From an uncultured bacterium (GTDB taxonomy: Bacteria > Bacillota > Clostridia > Lachnospirales > Lachnospiraceae), in the NCBI GenBank assembly GCA_905216215.1, contig CAJMSZ010000057.1, forward strand, positions 1-11,760: a stretch of 11,760 nt of DNA, in the 5' to 3' direction. A model generated the notes under the pieces. That model had not been told where the DNA came from, did no database searches, and was given only the letters and a program-made list of their open reading frames with translations. How positions within the stretch are numbered: position 1 is the stretch's first letter; the number at the start of each line of letters is the position of its first letter. The position numbers and the translations under genes are program-made. Positions 7,802-11,760 of the stretch are shown here, piece after piece.

Positions 7802-8938
7802 ATGATATATTTGGATAATGCAGCAACAACCATGCATAAACCGCAGGAAGTGGTAGAGGCTGTTGCGGCAGCAATGTGTTCAATGGGGAACGCTGGAAGA
7901 GGCGCACATGCGGCTTCGCTAGGCGCATCCAGAACAGTGTTTGAGACAAGAGAACGTCTGGCAGCTTTTTTTCATGCTGAAAATCCGAAACAGATTGTTT
8001 TTACGGCTAATTCAACAGAAAGTTTGAATGTTGCCTTGAAAGGAACATTGAACCCGGGAGAGCATGTTATTTCAACCGTACTGGAACATAACTCGGTGCT
8101 TCGCCCACTTTACGCACTAGAAGAACAAGGCGTGGAAGTGACTTTGCTAAAAAGTAATCTCCAGGGAATGATTGATTATGAAGATTTTGAACGCGCGATT
8201 AAAGAAAATACGAAAATGATTGTGTGTACCCATGGGTCTAATCTGACGGGGAATGTATTGGATATTAAACGAATTGGGCAGATAGCGAAAAAACACGGAC
8301 TTCTGTTTGTTGTAGATGCTTCCCAGACAGCCGGGGTATTCCCAATAGATGTTCAGGATATGCAGATTGATATTTTGTGCTTTACCGGGCACAAGGGGCT
8401 GCTTGGACCGCAGGGAACAGGTGGCATGTATGTAAGAGAAGGGGTGACTGTTAGACCACTGAAAGTTGGGGGTAGTGGTGTGCAGACATATAACAAGAAG
8501 CATCCGACGGAGATGCCGACTGCTTTGGAAGCAGGAACATTAAATGGACATGGTATCGCAGGACTTGATGCTGCGATTGGATATCTGGAAAGAGAAGGAA
8601 TTGATAATATTCGTGCAAGAGAGCAGGAATTAATGTGGAAATTCTATAATGGGGTAAAGGATATTCCAAATATAAAGGTTTATGGGGATTTCAGTGGAGC
8701 ACAGCGCTGTGCAGTTGTTTCACTGAATATTGGTGATTATGACTCTTCAGAAGTGAGTGATGAGCTTCTTATGACATATGGCATTTCTACAAGAGCAGGA
8801 GGGCATTGTGCACCGCTCATGCACGAGGCTCTTGGGACGGTAGAACAGGGTGCAGTGAGGTTCAGCTTTTCACATTACAACACAGATGAAGAGGTGGAAA
8901 CCGCAATTCGTGCAGTGAAGGAATTAGCGGTGGAGTAA
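7802..8938 (+). CDS. Class V aminotransferase: cysteine desulfurase / selenocysteine lyase-like
   Basis: The 378-residue PLP enzyme opens with the family signature YLDNAATT (3-10). It has HGSNLTGN (144-151), the aspartate motif VDASQTAG (171-178), and the PLP lysine in FTGHKGLLGPQG (Lys198). The likely catalytic cysteine is Cys336 in RAGGHCAPL, laid out as in the SufS/CsdA group, which removes sulfur or selenium from cysteine or selenocysteine to leave alanine. No SufU, SufE or IscU partner gene lies nearby. The neighbours are a YedE transporter and TusA-like and DUF3343 proteins, so a role releasing selenium or sulfur for SelD is likely but inferred. Cysteine versus selenocysteine preference cannot be read from the sequence. 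Confidence 0.88.
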   Translation: MIYLDNAATTMHKPQEVVEAVAAAMCSMGNAGRGAHAASLGASRTVFETRERLAAFFHAENPKQIVFTANSTESLNVALKGTLNPGEHVISTVLEHNSVLRPLYALEEQGVEVTLLKSNLQGMIDYEDFERAIKENTKMIVCTHGSNLTGNVLDIKRIGQIAKKHGLLFVVDASQTAGVFPIDVQDMQIDILCFTGHKGLLGPQGTGGMYVREGVTVRPLKVGGSGVQTYNKKHPTEMPTALEAGTLNGHGIAGLDAAIGYLEREGIDNIRAREQELMWKFYNGVKDIPNIKVYGDFSGAQRCAVVSLNIGDYDSSEVSDELLMTYGISTRAGGHCAPLMHEALGTVEQGAVRFSFSHYNTDEEVETAIRAVKELAVE

Positions 8939-8973
8939 TAATTTAACCAAAAGGAATTAGAGGAGGTAGTGAA

Positions 8974-10071
8974 ATGAATTTATCTGACTCAAAGAAGAAA
9001 CTTGCATTAGCAGGTGTGATTTGCGGACTTGTAGCGGCATGTCTGGCGTATTTTGGAAACCCGGCAAATATGGCATTTTGTATTGCGTGCTTTGTGCGTG
9101 ATATGGCAGGTTCGCTTGGAATGCATTCTGCAGCACCTGTACAGTATGCAAGACCAGAGATTATCGGTCTCGTATTAGGAGCATTTCTTATTTCTGCTGC
9201 AACAAAGGAATATCGTTCTACAGCAGGATCATCACCAATGATTCGCTTCATACTTGGTATGGTTATTATGATTGGTTCTTTGATTTTCCTTGGCTGTCCG
9301 CTCCGTATGGTTATCCGTATGTCAGCAGGAGACTTGAATGCGTGGGTTGCATTTGTTGGATTTATCGGTGGTGTAGCAACAGGAACGTTTGCGCTTAAGA
9401 AAGGCTTCAGCCTTGGACGTGCTCACGAAACAAACAAGACAAGTGGGATTGTGCTTCCATCACTTATGGTAGCTGTACTTATTTTACTTACATGTACATC
9501 TCTGCTTAAATTCAGTGAAGCAGGTCCGGGAAGTGTTCACGCACCAATTATTGCTTCTTTAATTGGCGGACTTATTTTTGGAGCGGTTGCTCAGAAATCC
9601 AGAATGTGCTTTGCGGGTGGAATCCGTGATGCCATTCTTATGAAGAATTTTGATTTACTGACCATTATTGCGGGGCTTTTTGTTGTAATGTTAGTGTTTA
9701 ACGTAGCAACAGAAAGATTTGTAGTTGGATTTGATACACCGGGGATTATTGCGCATTCTGAACATCTGTGGAATATTCTTGGTATGTATGCAGTTGGATT
9801 TGCAGCAGTGCTTGCAGGTGGATGCCCACTTCGCCAGTTGATTCTTGCCGGACAAGGATCTTCGGATTCTGCAGTAACAGTATTGGGACTTTTTGTCGGA
9901 GCTGCTATTTGCCATAACTTTGGACTTGCTTCAAGCGGTACAGCAGTGAACGCAGAGACAAAAGAAGTGGTAGCCGGAGCGGTGACAACAAATGGTAAAG
10001 TGGCATGCATCATCTGTATCGTCGTATTATTTATCATTGCTTTTACTAACAAGAGAGAAGCAGCAAAATAG
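8974..10071 (+). CDS. yedE: YedE-like selenium metabolism membrane protein (YeeE/YedE transporter family)
   Basis: This 365-residue integral membrane protein has about nine or ten hydrophobic segments and belongs to the YeeE/YedE family, members of which (TsuA) import thiosulfate through conserved cysteines. It has two similar halves. The first has CIACFVRD (36-43) and GCPLR (107-111). The second has RMCFAGGIRD (210-219) and GGCPLR (282-287). Key cysteines are Cys39, Cys108, Cys212 and Cys284. The interval from the Asp of the RD pair to the GCPLR cysteine is 65 residues in both halves. It sits 35 bases after the desulfurase gene with an AGGAGG site (8961-8966). Transport of a selenium or sulfur species is inferred from family and context; the substrate is not known. 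Confidence 0.88.
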   Translation: MNLSDSKKKLALAGVICGLVAACLAYFGNPANMAFCIACFVRDMAGSLGMHSAAPVQYARPEIIGLVLGAFLISAATKEYRSTAGSSPMIRFILGMVIMIGSLIFLGCPLRMVIRMSAGDLNAWVAFVGFIGGVATGTFALKKGFSLGRAHETNKTSGIVLPSLMVAVLILLTCTSLLKFSEAGPGSVHAPIIASLIGGLIFGAVAQKSRMCFAGGIRDAILMKNFDLLTIIAGLFVVMLVFNVATERFVVGFDTPGIIAHSEHLWNILGMYAVGFAAVLAGGCPLRQLILAGQGSSDSAVTVLGLFVGAAICHNFGLASSGTAVNAETKEVVAGAVTTNGKVACIICIVVLFIIAFTNKREAAK

Positions 10072-10135
10072 TAAAATAAAAAATATCTAGATAAATAGAA
10101 AATCGTATGGTATTCTAAGAAAGAAGGTAAAAAAT

Positions 10136-10339
10136 ATGAAGGAAGTAGATGCAAGAGGACTTTCTTGTCCAGAACCACTTATGATGACTGCGGAAGCGTT
10201 GAAGAATGCGAATGGTCCGATCAAAGTGCTGGTGAGTGAACCACATCAGAAAACAAATGTGGAAAAGTTCGCCAAAGATAAAGGGAAAAAGACAACAACA
10301 ACGGAGAAAGGCTCTGAATTCGAAATAGTGATTGAATAA
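10136..10339 (+). CDS. TusA/SirA-like sulfur or selenium carrier protein
   Basis: This 67-residue protein has the TusA-family signature RGLSCPEP (7-14), with Cys11 in the position that carries persulfide in TusA. It resembles the N-terminal domain of the YedF protein encoded at 1735-2340. The Cys-Pro-x-Pro motif starts at residue 11 in both, and both share a VLV...NV.K.AKD.G region. It probably accepts sulfur or selenium from the desulfurase or from imported material, by analogy with TusA. The start has a GAAGG site 8 bases upstream. It lies 64 bases after yedE, and its TAA stop overlaps the next start by one base (TAATG). Confidence 0.85.
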   Translation: MKEVDARGLSCPEPLMMTAEALKNANGPIKVLVSEPHQKTNVEKFAKDKGKKTTTTEKGSEFEIVIE

Positions 10340-10575
10340 TGAGACAGAAAGAATTAAAGTTAGTTGTAACATTTCACACAACAGCCGATGCAATGGCAAT
10401 GGAAAAAGTCTGTAAGGAGAAAGGTGCAGTTGGAAGACTGATTCCGGTTCCGAGGGCGATTTCAGCAGGATGTGGATTGTCGTGGTGTGCACCTTTGGAT
10501 CAAAGAGATGCACTGAAAGAAATTATGGACAGTGTCGGACTTAAAGAAGAAGCAATGCATGAGTGTATGGTGTAA
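10339..10575 (+). CDS. DUF3343 family small protein, putative Se/S carrier
   Basis: This 78-residue protein fits the DUF3343 family, whose members recur beside selenium genes and are described only as putative Se/S carriers. Visible features are a beta-alpha pattern at the N terminus (VVTFHTTADAMAMEKVCK), then PVPRAISAGCGLSWCAP (37-52) with Cys45 and Cys50, and a C-terminal Cys76 in the tail HECMV. The GCGLSWC pair is the obvious candidate for binding sulfur or selenium. The start codon overlaps the tusA-like stop, so the two are probably made in matched amounts. A strong terminator follows 47 bases after the stop. The family assignment is from recognition of the motif and context; the biochemical role is unknown. 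Confidence 0.82.
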   Translation: MRQKELKLVVTFHTTADAMAMEKVCKEKGAVGRLIPVPRAISAGCGLSWCAPLDQRDALKEIMDSVGLKEEAMHECMV

Positions 10576-10622
10576 CGAAGGATAAGCTCGGATGCTGTAA
10601 GTAGTTGGTATGAACATTGTAT

Positions 10623-10667
10623 AAAAGAGTTGGAAATCTGAATGAGAATTAGATTCCAACTCTTTTT
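10623..10667 (+). terminator. Intrinsic terminator of the second selenium operon
   Basis: AAAAGAGTTGGA pairs with TCCAACTCTTTT, and ATCT with AGAT above one bulged A, closing an 11-base loop. The 3' arm runs into five T. The symmetrical A- and T-runs may let it work on both strands. It isolates the operon from the selC promoter. Confidence 0.92.
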
Positions 10668-10743
10668 GCGTCATACATAATCTATAAAAAATGTCAGAAA
10701 TTATAAGAATATTTAAGGAAAAACAAAAAAAGTGAAAAATATG

Positions 10744-10772
10744 TTGAAAAATGGATATAACTATGTTATATT
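10744..10772 (+). promoter_or_regulatory. Promoter of selC
   Basis: TTGAAA (10744-10749) and TATATT (10767-10772) are 17 bases apart, a near-consensus sigma-A promoter. The transcript would start near 10779, giving a short 5' leader of about 15 bases to be removed by RNase P. A dyad, ATATAAC-TAT-GTTATAT (10755-10771), covers the spacer and -10; whether a protein binds it is unknown. Confidence 0.75.
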
Positions 10773-10794
10773 AATCAGGCTGATAAAAACAGAT

Positions 10795-10892
10795 GGGGGT
10801 AGTTGGGTAACTGGTGTGCCCCCTAGTCTTCAAAACTAGTGTTGGGCGTTAAGAGCGTCCTGGGTGGGTTCGATTCCCACATGCCCTCGCCA
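10795..10892 (+). tRNA. selC: tRNA-Sec (anticodon UCA)
   Basis: This 98-base tRNA is longer than elongator tRNAs and carries the suppressor-type anticodon TCA (10830-10832) between stem arms CTAGT and ACTAG. The T arm is GTGGG-TTCGATT-CCCAC. The long variable arm pairs GGGCG with CGTCC. A D stem GGGTA/TGCCC is compatible with the extended tRNA-Sec D arm. The 3' acceptor strand ATGCCCTC is followed by G and an encoded CCA. Against the 5' strand GGGGGTAG this gives seven pairs (two are G-U wobbles) and a final G/A mismatch where an eighth pair is usual. The start at 10795 is set by this pairing and could shift by a base or two. It supplies the Sec-tRNA for SelA and SelB. Confidence 0.95.
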
Positions 10893-10924
10893 AAGATGAT
10901 GACGTCTGAGTGGCGATGATATAA

Positions 10925-10952
10925 ACGAGCGTACATGTTATGCTCGTTTTTT
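10925..10952 (+). terminator. Intrinsic terminator after selC
   Basis: ACGAGCGTA (10925-10933) pairs with TATGCTCGT (10939-10947) through nine pairs including one G-U, with loop CATGT, followed at once by a run of T to 10952. It ends the selC transcript about 33 bases after the encoded CCA. Confidence 0.93.
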
Positions 10953-11625
10953 GTTTGTGTTTTGAAAACAGTTTTGGATGTCAAGAGGATATGGAGATAT
11001 GGATAAGTAATATCAACCCTACTTTCGGGAAACTTACATTATATAAATATAGAAGTGACGTATCTCCTGCTGTGGAACAATCTCTGAAAATGGAAAAAGT
11101 ACAACTTTCGTTGTACCTTTTCGTTGGTATGTCATTGAGAGGTTTTCTCGTTGCATTGCAGTTTTGTATATATACAAAGCTGGGGAATGCTCCTGCGAGA
11201 GGGTGTATATATGAGTGCATTAATCGTTGCAGGAAAATTCTTGGGGAACAATCGGCAACGATTTAACTGCAAATGCAACCATAGTCACTGTAGAAAATAA
11301 GAAAAAGAAACCACTTTTCCTTGTTATACAAAAAAGCGGGTCACCCGTGTAGAGTAAACCGCCGTTGGTTTTGCTTAATATTCTAAAAACAAGGATAATA
11401 TAACATTTGTAAGGTGCTGTGTCAATAGGGAAAATAAATACTTAAGATAAAAAAATCAGATAAGAATTACGAAAAGAGATATTTCCTACTAAAATGGTGG
11501 CATTTGTTAATGTGTGAACCAAAATAAGTAAATTGAAAAAGTAACTTTAATTTAAATAGGTACGCAAAAGGATTTGAGCTGTAAATGAGGATTGAAAAAT
11601 AATTAAAAAAACATGCAAAAAAGAC
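10953..11625. other. A/T-rich stretch without a convincing gene, with several inverted repeats
   Basis: No reading frame here has a believable start, ribosome binding site and protein-like composition. Seen in it are: a hairpin GTACAA-CTTTCG-TTGTAC (11099-11116) flanked by A- and T-runs, terminator-like on both strands; a perfect 16-base palindrome (11163-11178); and a nested pair of inverted repeats spanning 11150-11279. A small GC-rich island at 11336-11375 contains CGGGTCACCCG. The rest (11376-11625) is A-rich and shows no structure that I can identify. It may be a spacer, a decayed insertion, or hold a small RNA. Confidence 0.6.
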
Positions 11626-11654
11626 TTGCAAACAGAAAAGTTTTCCTGTATACT
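11626..11654 (+). promoter_or_regulatory. Strong sigma-A promoter near the window end
   Basis: TTGCAA (11626-11631) and TATACT (11649-11654) are separated by 17 bases in an A-rich context with A-tracts just upstream, as in strongly expressed genes. Transcription would begin near 11661. No start codon follows before the window ends, so the transcript has a leader of at least about 100 bases. Confidence 0.8.
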
Positions 11655-11660
11655 TAGAGA

Positions 11661-11760
11661 GCTGTGACATGATAGCAAAGAAGCGCGAGGTTGCTGCCTG
11701 ATAATGGCAGGTTTTCCGTGGAGCGAATGTCAAGTTAGGAAACTGGCGACAAGTCACTGT
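11661..11760 (+). ncRNA. Start of a structured leader or small RNA, cut by the window edge
   Basis: The transcribed segment is much more structured than the DNA before it. GTGAC (11664-11668) can close with GTCAC (11753-11757). Inside lie a hairpin CTGCC-TGATAAT-GGCAG (11694-11710) and a second one with TGTC/GACA (11728-11731, 11748-11751) and AGTT/AACT around an AGGA loop. This looks like a cis-regulatory leader, for example of a ribosomal-protein operon or a riboswitch, or the beginning of a stable RNA. I do not recognise the class, and the downstream gene is outside the window. Confidence 0.45.

Noticed and set aside
10084..10093. Palindrome TATCTAGATA between yedE and the tusA-like gene as an operator
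   Set aside because: Ten bases of symmetry in A/T-rich DNA are expected by chance, and no convincing promoter lies beside it.
11099..11116. Hairpin GTACAA-CTTTCG-TTGTAC as a terminator of a named transcript
   Set aside because: The stem is only six pairs before an A/C mismatch and no gene ends next to it; it is mentioned only within the gene-free region.
10940..11266. A 108-residue plus-strand frame after selC
   Set aside because: It begins inside the selC terminator, has no ribosome binding site, and its residues do not look like a folded protein or any family I know.
11211..11300. A 29-codon frame with GAGAGG upstream and a Cys/His-rich C terminus
   Set aside because: It lies wholly over the nested inverted repeats, which explain its sequence. 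The short length gives no independent support, so it was not listed as a gene.
11467..11757. A 96-residue minus-strand frame at the window end
   Set aside because: It is antisense to a strong promoter and structured leader and has the Phe/Tyr-rich composition of translated A-rich DNA.
1..11760. CRISPR arrays, insertion sequences or prophage genes
   Set aside because: No regularly spaced repeats, transposase, integrase or phage-like frames were seen. selC is a known integration target in other bacteria, but no integrase or repeated selC 3' end is present downstream in this window.

Overview
The window is chromosomal DNA from an anaerobic, low-to-moderate GC Firmicute, most likely a member of the Clostridia and probably of the Lachnospiraceae. 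The protein sequences, strong AGGAGG-type ribosome binding sites and A/T-rich intergenic DNA all fit this. The family-level placement is inferred from style, not from a database match. Most of the window (about 1600-10900) is a selenium locus that encodes what is needed to make selenophosphate, convert seryl-tRNA to selenocysteyl-tRNA, and insert selenocysteine at UGA.

Layout: (1) 1-531 is the 3' end of a Xaa-Pro aminopeptidase gene. It converges on a minus-strand RNA methyltransferase gene (612-1469), and the two share a bidirectional terminator (545-578). (2) 1600-7674 is a first selenium operon: yedF, selD, selA, selB and a LysR-type regulator, with selA/selB/lysR overlapping. selD has an in-frame UGA at codon 18 followed by a SECIS-like hairpin, so SelD is itself a selenoprotein. 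A plain reading of stop codons would lose its first 56 codons. (3) 7690-10667 is a second operon: a class V desulfurase, a YedE-type membrane transporter, a TusA-like protein and a DUF3343 protein. It reads as a candidate selenium/sulfur uptake and delivery module and ends in a strong terminator. (4) selC, the selenocysteine tRNA with anticodon UCA (10795-10892), has its own promoter and terminator. (5) 10953-11625 has no convincing gene but contains several inverted repeats. (6) 11626-11760 holds a strong promoter and the start of a structured leader RNA cut by the window edge.

The genes fit one pathway. YedE may bring in a selenium or sulfur compound, the desulfurase may release selenium, and the TusA-like, YedF and DUF3343 proteins may carry it on conserved cysteines. 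SelD activates it to selenophosphate, SelA loads it onto the selC tRNA, and SelB delivers that tRNA to UGA codons with a SECIS. The least obvious observation is a shared dyad, ATAGA-N5-TCTAT, present twice at the yedF promoter. A near match (ATAGA-N5-ACTAT) lies at an equivalent distance upstream of the candidate desulfurase promoter. Each is a T-N11-A LysR box, which suggests that the co-encoded LysR protein controls both operons.
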